This document shows, in pieces, positions 1 through 5,938 of a DNA stretch of 6,369 bases. A program made the translations under genes and the position numbers. Source of the stretch: JALZAH01 sp051000755 (GTDB lineage: Bacteria > Actinomycetota > Acidimicrobiia > Acidimicrobiales > Palsa-688); assembly GCA_051000755.1 (NCBI GenBank), contig JBPCNZ010000020.1, positions 1 to 6,369 of the forward strand. The letters are read 5' to 3'. Position 1 is the first letter of the stretch. The number at the start of each line of letters is the position of its first letter. The notes beneath the pieces are model-generated. The model ran no database searches. It worked only from the letters and a program-made list of their open reading frames with translations, and was not told where the DNA came from.

Positions 1-2
1 AC

Positions 3-65
3 AGCCCCGCCCCGCTACGCCGAGCCCTCGACGACCTCGCCACCCGATCCGGAATCGCCGCCTGA
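3..65 (+). CDS. Possible C-terminal end of a gene entering from the left edge
   Basis: One frame is open from the window edge to a TGA at 63-65 and reads as 20 residues ending RALDDLATRSGIAA. The codons have mostly G/C third positions, as a real actinomycete frame would, and a short hairpin follows the stop by 11 bases. The tail is too short to assign to a family. A transposase C-terminus is one guess, prompted only by the repeat just after it and by the disturbed look of the region. Frame 1 is also open to a TGA at 88-90, so the choice of frame is not certain. Confidence 0.25.
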   Translation, partial: SPAPLRRALDDLATRSGIAA

Positions 66-76
66 ACAGCCACCAA

Positions 77-92
77 AGTCAAAAACTTGACT
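77..92. repeat. Small perfect inverted repeat after the left-edge frame
   Basis: AGTCAA and TTGACT form a perfect 6-bp stem around a 4-base loop (AAAC). It starts 11 bases after the TGA at 63-65. It could be a weak terminator-like hairpin for the gene entering from the left, or part of a mobile-element end. The stem is AT-rich and has no clear T-run after it, so termination is doubtful. Confidence 0.3.
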
Positions 93-153
93 CAAACCTC
101 CGACTCCGCCGGACAAAGGCCTCTAGACCCGGAGCGGTATCACAAGCAGCACG

Positions 154-188
154 GGCGTCCTCATAAGGGGATCGTGCTTCGGGACGCC
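154..188. repeat. Inverted repeat GGCGTCC / GGACGCC in the leader region
   Basis: GGCGTCC at 154-160 is matched by GGACGCC at 182-188, giving a 7-bp GC-rich stem with a 21-base loop. A short TTT follows on the plus strand. The loop is long, so this is at best a weak terminator or an RNA structure. A chance match of this length within a few hundred GC-rich bases is quite possible. Confidence 0.2.
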
Positions 189-377
189 TTTAGTGGCTCA
201 AGCCTTCAATCACCCCTAACGCCCATCGAGCACAACGAACTCATTCTTTGAAATCACAGGCCAAGGCACGTTGACCCGACATCTGAACAACGGCATCGGC
301 CGTCGACTCGCCGTCCGCAAGGGATCCGCTTCCGGACTATTTCGGTGGCGGCGCCGCCGCTTTCAGGTCAGGCTCCG

Positions 378-1271
378 ATGGTGCCGAGCGCGAGGGTAGC
401 GGTGGCGGGCTGCCGGCGCTCCGCAGACGCAGACCCATCCGACCTCTATCCTGACCCCGATGCTGCGCCGCTCCAAGATGCGCTGCACGAGCTCGGCGCG
501 GAGTCCGTCTTGGTCTCGTGGGACAATCCACAGCTGGCATCGGGGGCGTTCTCCCATGTCATGGTGAGCAGCACATGGGACAGTGTCGATCGTCCCGGTG
601 AGTATCTGGACTGGGCGAGATCGGTTTCGGCGCTCTCGATGCTGGTCAACCCGGTGGATGTCCTCGAGTGGAACCTCGACAAGGTGCACCAGCGAGAGCT
701 TGGCGCGGCCGGGATACCGGTCATCCCGACGACCTGGGTCGCTCCCGGCGACGCCTTCAACCCGCCCGAGCACTCGGAGTTCGTCGTGAAGCCGTCGGTT
801 TCGGCCGGTGGGCGCAACACAGCCCGCTACGCCGCTGGCGATGAGGCCGCCGTCGAGCACGTCCGACGGCTCCAGGCCAGCGGTCAGATTGTCATGGTCC
901 AGGACTACCTTCCAGCCATCGATACCGACGGGGAGACGGACCTGGTGTTCTTGGCCGGTGAGTTCAGCCACGCTGTGCTCAAGAAGCCGACGCTGCGGCC
1001 AGGTGAGGGCGTCATCGATCGTCCATGGGAACGGATGGCGTGGTCGGGACTGACGATCCCCAGCGCTGAGCAGTCCGAGAGGGCGACACTCACGATGGGA
1101 GTGGTCTCCCGGCGGCTCGGTGTGCAGCCTGTGTATGCCCGAGTCGACCTGATCAATGGGATCGCCGGCGAACCTCTGCTCCTCGAGGTCGAACTAATCG
1201 ATCCCTACCTGTCCCTCGACATGAAACCCGCAGCAGCCGCCCGACTCGCCGACGCGCTCCTCCGGTCCTGA
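378..1271 (+). CDS. ATP-grasp domain ligase-like protein
   Basis: The product is about 297 residues and has the layout of the ATP-grasp fold shared by RimK, glutathione synthetase and DcsG. These enzymes use ATP to activate a carboxylate and join it to an amine or similar nucleophile. Visible marks, counted from the ATG at 378, are the NPxDVxxWNLDK segment (about 91-102), the strand EFVVKP with its nucleotide-binding Lys (about 134-139), MVQDYLP before the adenine-binding region (173-179), and the metal-binding end YARVDLI then LEVELIDP (253-276, with Asp257, Glu270 and Glu272). Length and layout resemble D-cycloserine cyclo-ligase DcsG, but no cycloserine neighbours are present and the substrate is unknown. 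I prefer ATG 378 (AGG five bases upstream) because the first beta strand (RVAVAGC) then begins near the N-terminus, as usual. A GTG at 345 would add 11 residues. It is convergent with the broken acetyltransferase gene. Confidence 0.85.
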   Translation: MVPSARVAVAGCRRSADADPSDLYPDPDAAPLQDALHELGAESVLVSWDNPQLASGAFSHVMVSSTWDSVDRPGEYLDWARSVSALSMLVNPVDVLEWNLDKVHQRELGAAGIPVIPTTWVAPGDAFNPPEHSEFVVKPSVSAGGRNTARYAAGDEAAVEHVRRLQASGQIVMVQDYLPAIDTDGETDLVFLAGEFSHAVLKKPTLRPGEGVIDRPWERMAWSGLTIPSAEQSERATLTMGVVSRRLGVQPVYARVDLINGIAGEPLLLEVELIDPYLSLDMKPAAAARLADALLRS

Positions 1272-1365
1272 CCAGAGCATCAAGCGACCAATGGGTGCCG
1301 ACGGGACGCAGCCGACGAGGTCAACCGAGCTCGCAGCGTCCTCAGATACGGATCGTGAAGCGGGC

Positions 1366-2147
1366 TTATGCACTGGTGTCCACTGAGCATTGGTGCGGTG
1401 TCGTCGTCGCAAGCTCGGTGAAGCCCAGCCGCTCGAGGATTGGACGACTGTCGGGGGAGGCATCCACCTGCAAATAGCGGTAACCGCGGGCCGCAGCGAG
1501 CGCCGCCCGGTGCGCTACCAGAGAACGGAACAATCCGCGTCCGCGCCACGCTGGCAACGTGCCCCCACCCCAGATATTGGCGAAATCACGCTCTGCTGGG
1601 AACTCGACTCGGCCGGCTGAGACCGGGACTCCATCGGCCACCGCGAGGATCGCCGCCACATTGGCGGGCTGAGCCTCAAGGCCGGCGAGCAGGACACGCC
1701 GGATATCGTCATGGGTCCCCCCGAAACTTCGTCGTGGACCGCGACCACCGCGTCGACTCCGTGCCCGTCAACGACAGGTACGAGCTCGACTCCCGGCGGC
1801 GGACTGGCAACGAGGTCGAGCTCATCGAGCGCAGCGACAAGGACTGTCTCGTCCGCTTCTCGTACGAAACCGAAGGCCACAAGCCTGTCGGAAGGGTCGG
1901 TGGGCTGGTCGTAGGAGTAGAGCTTCCACTCCCAATCACCGTACGGGGTGAGCCGCTCGATCTGATCCTCGATCACAGCGCCAACGTCGCTGTCTCGGAG
2001 ATCGCTCCAGGTCACCCCGCGCCACGAGCCGGGCGGCCCGACGACCCGGGTGATCCCAGCGTCACGCTCGACCGACGTGCCAGGCTCAGGAGCCGGATTG
2101 CGGCGCATCTGCTCATCGAAGACAGCCAACACCTCGGAGACGTTCAC
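1366..2147 (-). pseudogene. GNAT-family N-acetyltransferase, broken by a one-base frameshift
   Basis: GNAT enzymes move an acetyl group from acetyl-CoA to an amine. The N-terminal part (VLAVFDEQMRRN, then WSDLRDSD and DWEWKLYSYDQPTDP) lies in one frame up to about 1725. The C-terminal acetyl-CoA-binding part (VSAGRVEF, WGGGTLPAWRGRGLF, YLQVDASPDSRPILERLGF) lies in another frame and ends at the TAA at 1366-1368. Restoring one base near 1717-1726 joins them as VHDEV(F/S)GGTHDDIRRVLLAG, and the span of 782 bases becomes 783, a 260-residue protein of normal family length. The break is in a short homopolymer run (TTTCGGGGGG on the minus strand). Start: GTG at 2147 fits the family N-terminus; a TTG at 2183 in the same frame would add 12 residues. 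Neither has a strong ribosome binding site. Sequencing error, true decay or slippage cannot be told apart here. The acceptor substrate is unknown. Confidence 0.85.
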
Positions 2148-2918
2148 GATCGCAATCTCAGCAGGCGCCACCCAACACAGCAATCGGATTAGGTGACTCG
2201 CCCACCTGCTAGCCGATTTGCCCCGTCCTGCAAGCGGAACGTCCTACGGCAGTCACCATCATCTGCACCGAACGTGCTCCCTGAGCGCCACCCATTCCCG
2301 TATACCCCGCCCGCGAAAGGGCCCGGTGACCGGGGGGCTCTACGGGACAACGCGCAGCGAGGACGATCCACCCGCCGCTGTCCGCGGGACTGACCCTCAA
2401 GATGTTCTCTGGCGTCCCAGAGTGCTCGCGGCCGCAAGCATTCCAGGGGCGCCGCCGAGCCGCCGGACCGGTCATGGCGATCCTCCCAGCCTCCGGCGGT
2501 GCAGAACAGGCCGACTGGTCGATCAGCAAGCGGGCCGGTCGCGGAGGTGCAGAAGCAGCAGATCGACGGTGTTGGGCGTCATACCCGAACGCAGCCCGAC
2601 CGGTCACCCGATCCGAAAGCGGCGACAGAACGGCGGGAAGGCTTCCGGACGTTCTATACCCGGGATTGTGGTGGTCGCCCTCCTGGGTCAGCCGCTCGCG
2701 ATCGCCGATTCGGTCGCAATCTTGTAATGGCAGCCCGCCGTTGTTATGTGCGTCTCCAACCCGGGGTTTGAAGGCGCCCCACGCCATCACCTGGATCGGC
2801 AGCTCGGGGGCCCGGACTTCAGCGATGTCCCGCTGGCGGATCCGGTTGCGGGAACAACCCGACTTACAAAGAACCACTCGGCGTTCCGAAGCTGGTTGGT
2901 GCTGCGGCGTCCCTTCCC
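2148..2918. other. Gene-poor stretch between acetyltransferase and glycosyltransferase genes
   Basis: Several long open frames cross this stretch on both strands, but their translations are rich in Arg, Ser, Pro and Gly, lack recognisable motifs and have irregular third-position composition. The one sub-segment that looks coding is on the minus strand at about 2765-2860 (reading around RIRQRDIAEVRAPELPIQV, with nearly all G/C third positions). It loses that character on both sides and may be a gene relic. A CCCGG-TGA-CCGGG hairpin lies near 2324-2336. No terminator, tRNA or clear promoter is visible. Confidence 0.45.
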
Positions 2919-4079
2919 TCAGGGCTTCGGGAGAAGCTTGCTCATGGCGTCATCGAGGGTGGGCGTGGCCATCAGGTCGGCTCTGATCCGCTGTGCTGTC
3001 CGGCGGAAGGCAGGCTCACTCAAGACACGCTCGATGGCTTGTCGCAGCGGCGCGACGTCGGCCGGTTCGAGGCTGCGCAGGTCGCCGCGCATCTGGTCGG
3101 GGCCGGCCAGGACCAGCCCGGCCCCGGCGGTCTGCACCAGCAGTCCGTTGCGGGATTGGTCGGCGAAGAGCGGGCAGGTCACGAGCGGCACGCCGGCGGC
3201 GAGCGCCCCCAAGGTGGTGCCCGACCCGCCATGGCAGACCACGACCGCGGCGTGGGCGAGCATGTCGGCTTGCGGCACCCAGCGCTCGACGTGGGTGTTG
3301 GCCGGCACGGGCCCGAGGCGGTCTACCTCGATGGCGCGGCCGACGGTAAGCAGCACGCGTGCGGCCAGCCCGGACACGGCGGCGAGAGCGCTGCGGTAGA
3401 CGCCGGCGGCCTCTGGCAGGTGCCCGATCACGGAGCCGAAGGTCACGTACACCAAAGGTCGGTCGTCACCCGCCGGCCACCAGTCGGGCAGCGCGCCGGG
3501 GGGCGGGGCGGGCAGGTGGAACCGGCGGGTGTCGGCCCATGGGGAGGGGTCGAGGGAAGCAGGGAACGAGCTGAGGTAGGGCGCAGAGCCGATCGCGTCG
3601 GCCACACCCGGGCCGTAGCGCTCGATGACCGGCGTCACCATGTCCAGGACGCCACGTTCGATGACGGCCAGAGAGATCCCGACCTGGGCTTGGGCGATCC
3701 CGGCCTCGTGAGCGGCGACAGCGGACGCGTACTCGCATGGCTCGCGGACAACGAGGTCCGCTCGCCAGGAGCCGCGGGCGGCGCGTAGCGGTCCGAGCAT
3801 GGTCTGCGTGCCGTGATCGGCGAACAGCTCCCGGTCGATCAGGCCGGCGTCGCCGTCCGGGCCCCCGTTGCGTACCCGTTCCCAGATCTCGTCGACGAAG
3901 GCCCGGGGCGGCTCGTCTCCCACCCGGTGAGGAAGTCCCGTGGACTCGACCAGCCCGGCCAGAGACGGGGGAACGACCAACAGAACTTCGTGACCCAGCC
4001 GGCGGCACCCCCGGGCGACCGCCACGAGCGGCAGGAGATGCCCCGCCCCGCCGAGCGAAGAGGCCAACAACACCCGCAC
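2919..4079 (-). CDS. Family-1 glycosyltransferase (macrolide/UGT type)
   Basis: The enzyme moves a sugar from a nucleotide-sugar donor to a small-molecule acceptor, as in macrolide, aromatic polyketide or glycopeptide tailoring or antibiotic inactivation; it is expected in the cytoplasm. From the GTG at 4079 it is 386 residues, usual for the GT1/GT-B fold. The N-terminal acceptor domain begins VRVLLASSLGGAGHLLPL, with the catalytic-base His at about residue 14. The C-terminal donor domain carries YVTFGS (211-216), WVPQADML (267-274), the signature HGGSGTT (283-289) and FADQSRNG, with Asp307-Gln308 for the donor sugar. All key residues are present, so it should be active. I chose GTG 4079 because the protein then starts just before the first beta strand and a -10 hexamer sits 7 bases upstream; a TTG at 4127 would add 16 unlikely residues. 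Donor and acceptor cannot be read from the sequence, and no biosynthetic cluster is visible. Confidence 0.9.
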   Translation of the reverse strand: MRVLLASSLGGAGHLLPLVAVARGCRRLGHEVLLVVPPSLAGLVESTGLPHRVGDEPPRAFVDEIWERVRNGGPDGDAGLIDRELFADHGTQTMLGPLRAARGSWRADLVVREPCEYASAVAAHEAGIAQAQVGISLAVIERGVLDMVTPVIERYGPGVADAIGSAPYLSSFPASLDPSPWADTRRFHLPAPPPGALPDWWPAGDDRPLVYVTFGSVIGHLPEAAGVYRSALAAVSGLAARVLLTVGRAIEVDRLGPVPANTHVERWVPQADMLAHAAVVVCHGGSGTTLGALAAGVPLVTCPLFADQSRNGLLVQTAGAGLVLAGPDQMRGDLRSLEPADVAPLRQAIERVLSEPAFRRTAQRIRADLMATPTLDDAMSKLLPKP

Positions 4080-4086
4080 GACACCG

Positions 4087-4092
4087 AATCTA
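4087..4092 (-). promoter_or_regulatory. Candidate -10 element of a leaderless glycosyltransferase promoter
   Basis: On the minus strand TAGATT fits the TANNNT -10 pattern. Its 3' end is 7 bases before the GTG at 4079, so transcription would start at or next to the start codon. There is no Shine-Dalgarno sequence before this GTG, which fits a leaderless mRNA. No good -35 hexamer is visible. The intergenic distance to the aminopeptidase stop is 167 bases, which also favours a separate promoter. Confidence 0.4.
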
Positions 4093-4246
4093 GACGACGA
4101 CCAGCCACCCAGACGCCCGGCTGCCAACCGACGTGGCGCTGGTCAGAAGCACTCCTAACACTCGTTCGACCACTGCGGGATTCGCTTGGAGGGCGCGAGT
4201 TCGTTCAGGGGTCCGGTATCGGATCGGGCCGGGATGCCGATGCTGT

Positions 4247-5014
4247 TCAGACAGCGGTGAGGATGAGAGGTCCGTCGTCGGTGATGGCGATGGTGTGTTC
4301 GACGTGTGCGGCTCTGCTCCCGTCTCCGCTACGCAGGTACCAACCGTCGGAGTCGATGCGGTAGGCGTCGTCGCCTCCGCTGAGGAACCATGGTTCGATG
4401 GCGATGGTGAACCCGGGTTTGAGAGTCCTTCCTCGACCTGGTCGCCCTTCGTTGGGCACGGAGGGCGCCTCGTGCATGGTGCGTCCGATGCCGTGGCCGC
4501 CGTAGTCGGTGTTGATGCCGTACCCCGCGGCCCGTCCGACGGCGCCGATGGCGGCAGTGATATCTCCGAGTTTGGCGCCGACGACTGCGGCGGCGATCCC
4601 GGCTCGAAGGGCATCCTGTGCTGTCTCGATCAAGCGCAGGTCGGCTTCTCGTGGGTGGCCGACGATGAAGGAGATCGCCGCGTCACCGGTCCATCCATGG
4701 AGGGTTGTGCCACAGTCGACGCTGAGCAGATCCCCGTCGACAAGGCGGTACCGACCGGGGAGACCATGCAGGGCCACGTCGTTGACCGAGGTGCAGATGA
4801 CGGCAGGGAATGGCGTGGCGGCGAAGCTTGGTTGGTAGCCCAGAAACGGTGAGGTAGCCCCGGCCCTGGCGAGGACGTCTCGGGCCACCTGGTCCAACTC
4901 GCTGAGTCGCACGCAGACCGCAGCCTGGTCGCGCACGGCGGCCAAGGCGTCGGCGACGACCTTGCCGGCGGCGCGCATGGCCTCGACCTCGCGTCCCGTT
5001 TTCAGTTCCACCAC
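4247..5014 (-). CDS. map: Type I methionine aminopeptidase, accessory copy
   Basis: It removes the initiator methionine from new proteins when the second residue is small, using two divalent metal ions, in the cytoplasm. The 255 residues match the usual short bacterial type I enzyme. All five metal ligands are in place: Asp100 (LLSVDCG), Asp111 (WTGDAAISF), His174 (GGHGIGR), Glu207 (AIEPW) and Glu239 (HVEHTIAIT). The catalytic His83 (VALHGLP) and His181 (MHEAPSVPN) are also present. The offset from the E. coli numbering is only 3-4 residues. The start is GTG 5014, with GGGAGG six bases upstream; a second GTG follows directly. The usual secY, adk or infA neighbours are absent, so I infer a second, non-housekeeping copy. 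It is divergent from an XRE regulator over a shared palindromic operator, which suggests regulated expression. A role such as resistance to aminopeptidase inhibitors or a special condition-dependent supply is speculation. Confidence 0.93.
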   Translation of the reverse strand: MVELKTGREVEAMRAAGKVVADALAAVRDQAAVCVRLSELDQVARDVLARAGATSPFLGYQPSFAATPFPAVICTSVNDVALHGLPGRYRLVDGDLLSVDCGTTLHGWTGDAAISFIVGHPREADLRLIETAQDALRAGIAAAVVGAKLGDITAAIGAVGRAAGYGINTDYGGHGIGRTMHEAPSVPNEGRPGRGRTLKPGFTIAIEPWFLSGGDDAYRIDSDGWYLRSGDGSRAAHVEHTIAITDDGPLILTAV

Positions 5015-5020
5015 GGACAG

Positions 5021-5026
5021 CCTCCC
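5021..5026 (-). promoter_or_regulatory. Ribosome binding site of the aminopeptidase gene
   Basis: GGGAGG on the minus strand lies six bases before the GTG at 5014. It is a strong Shine-Dalgarno match at good spacing and decides the start. The divergent regulator gene has none. Confidence 0.75.
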
Positions 5027-5045
5027 TCTCTCGACTTGCGGGATA

Positions 5046-5051
5046 ACTATA
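5046..5051 (-). promoter_or_regulatory. -10 element of the aminopeptidase promoter
   Basis: TATAGT on the minus strand matches TATAAT at five of six positions. It would place the transcription start near 5039, giving a leader of about 25 bases that contains the ribosome binding site. No clear -35 hexamer is seen; TGACCA at 5072-5077 (minus strand) is too far at 20 bases. The palindromic operator overlaps this hexamer by three bases. Confidence 0.5.
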
Positions 5052-5058
5052 CCGGTAT
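5049..5058. promoter_or_regulatory. Palindromic operator, copy 1 (perfect)
   Basis: ATACCGGTAT is a perfect 10-bp palindrome. It overlaps the -10 element of the leftward aminopeptidase promoter (5046-5051) and that of the rightward regulator promoter (5056-5061). A dimeric HTH protein bound here would block both. The likely ligand is the XRE protein encoded next to it, inferred from position only. Confidence 0.65.
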
Positions 5059-5061
5059 TAT
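5056..5061 (+). promoter_or_regulatory. -10 element of the XRE regulator promoter, leaderless
   Basis: TATTAT matches TATAAT at five of six positions. Transcription would begin about 5068-5070, right at the ATG at 5071. No Shine-Dalgarno sequence precedes that ATG, so the mRNA is probably leaderless. A TTGCGG at 5036-5041 is a poor -35 candidate with short spacing (14 bases). Confidence 0.5.
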
Positions 5062-5062
5062 G

Positions 5063-5072
5063 ATCCCGGTAT
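5063..5072. promoter_or_regulatory. Palindromic operator, copy 2 (one mismatch)
   Basis: ATCCCGGTAT differs from the perfect palindrome by one base. It starts 14 bp after copy 1 and runs into the ATG at 5071, so it covers the predicted transcription and translation start of the regulator gene. Two spaced half-similar sites suggest graded autorepression. The 14-bp offset is not a whole helical turn multiple, so side-by-side binding would be on different faces. Confidence 0.5.
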
Positions 5073-5346
5073 GGTCAGGCCGATCCTCACTCTTGATGAA
5101 CGAAATCGCGGGCGTCACCTTGGAGGTGCGCTCCGTGCCGCCCGAGGTGAACGGAGCATGACCGAGGTCGCCGCCGACTCCGGAGTCTCGGTCGAGACGC
5201 TACGGAAGATCGAGTCAGGGCGCATTCCGACGCCCGCCTTCTTCACCGTCGCTGCGCTGGCCGCTTCCCTGGGAGTATCCCTCGACGAGCTTGCGCTCAA
5301 CTGTTCGAGCCGATCCGAACGTCTCACCGCTCCTCGCGTGGCCTGA
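5071..5346 (+). CDS. Short XRE-family helix-turn-helix regulator
   Basis: The 91-residue protein is little more than one DNA-binding domain of the Cro/C1 (XRE) type. The core runs from about residue 15 to 75. MTEVAADSGVS and VETLRKIESGR (about 30-51) form the helix-turn-helix, with the recognition helix beginning at VETLRKIE, and TVAALAASLGVSLDEL closes the fold. No effector or membrane domain is present, so it would respond through copy number, a partner or an unseen ligand. The start ATG 5071 directly follows a -10 element and lies in a palindrome copy, which points to a leaderless, self-regulated gene. It is divergent from the type I methionine aminopeptidase across 56 bp. From memory, similar XRE genes sit beside accessory aminopeptidase genes in other actinomycetes. 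Whether it represses or activates is unknown; the operator position favours repression. Confidence 0.88.
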   Translation: MVRPILTLDERNRGRHLGGALRAARGERSMTEVAADSGVSVETLRKIESGRIPTPAFFTVAALAASLGVSLDELALNCSSRSERLTAPRVA

Positions 5347-5809
5347 GCAGAACGATCCCCTCGCCCTCGCCCCTCACGCAGCAGGACGCCCGCAAGAGAA
5401 ACCCTCACCGGAGACCGGCACGAGACCGTGGTCCAGCACCGCCGTGGGCCTGTCACGTAGGGGTCGCCCTCAAGCCGGCCCCGGGACTGGGGCGTCATTC
5501 GGATTGGTTGTCCGAACGGCCGTCTATCTCGAGCGGTTCAGTAGTTGGCTGCACGCTGACTGCCTCCAACGCGCGGCTCGACGGCAGCGGGACCACCCCC
5601 GGTGCCGATCAGGGGACTGTCTCCTTCTGGAGTCAGGCGCGCAGAACACGTGGACTGAACACCATGCCGCCGCGGTGCCTTGCGAGTTCCGATCGACGGC
5701 TCGGGCGTCGCCTCGGCCGAGCGCTCCCGTGGACTGGAACCCCTAACGCGCGCTCCTCTCGGTCAGCCCAGGACGGCCGGGGCGAGGCGCCCATAACGAC
5801 GCCCGGCGG

Positions 5810-5830
5810 CGGCTTAAGTTAAGGCAGCCG
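5810..5830. repeat. Short AT-containing palindrome nested in a GC hairpin
   Basis: CTTAAGTTAAG (5813-5823) is a perfect odd palindrome. CGGCT (5810-5814) can also pair with AGCCG (5826-5830). The TTAA-rich core stands out in GC-rich surroundings. It could be a protein-binding site or a weak terminator; nothing next to it decides. Confidence 0.25.
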
Positions 5831-5938
5831 TCCCTGCGAGCGTGGAACCGGCGCTACGCGCTGCCACGGGTTTGATGGTTTGGTCCAGGGTCGTGACTCC
5901 CGATGTGCCGTTGTGCGCATACCTTTGGGCCCCGGCGC

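Larger units (their letters stand above)
66..377. other. Gene-free stretch upstream of the ATP-grasp gene
   Basis: I see no convincing reading frame here on either strand. The stretch contains the two inverted repeats listed separately and looks less GC-rich than the genes around it. It should contain the promoter of the downstream ATP-grasp gene. A TTGAAA at 247-252 resembles a -35 element, but I cannot pair it with a good -10 hexamer. No tRNA-like T-arm or other RNA gene is evident. Confidence 0.5.

Noticed and set aside
1366..1659. C-terminal half of the acetyltransferase as a separate small gene
   Set aside because: It begins inside the acetyl-CoA-binding domain, has no ribosome binding site, and continues exactly the sequence lost from the upstream frame.
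1440..2192. Plus-strand open frame of 250 codons
   Set aside because: It is antisense to the acetyltransferase pseudogene; its length only reflects the scarcity of stops in GC-rich DNA.
2316..2346. GC-rich hairpin (CCCGG-TGA-CCGGG) as a terminator
   Set aside because: The stem is only five pairs, there is no T-run on either strand, and no gene ends nearby.
2209..2877. Minus-strand open frame of 222 codons in the gene-poor stretch
   Set aside because: Most of it has irregular third positions and no motif. Only the short island at about 2765-2860 looks coding, so I did not call a full gene.
2402..2986. Plus-strand open frame of 194 codons
   Set aside because: It is Ser/Arg/Trp-rich with no recognisable domain, and its 3' end runs antisense into the glycosyltransferase.
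3039..3788. Long plus-strand open frame of 249 codons
   Set aside because: It lies antisense to the glycosyltransferase, whose motifs are unmistakable. Its Gly/Arg/Ala-rich product has no motifs and is a typical shadow in GC-rich DNA.
4133..4852. Plus-strand open frame of 239 codons
   Set aside because: It is antisense to the methionine aminopeptidase, which has all catalytic residues in the minus frame.
5508..5822. Plus-strand open frame of 104 codons with a Ser/Thr-rich start
   Set aside because: Its composition looks like an antisense frame, there is no ribosome binding site, and no family is recognisable.
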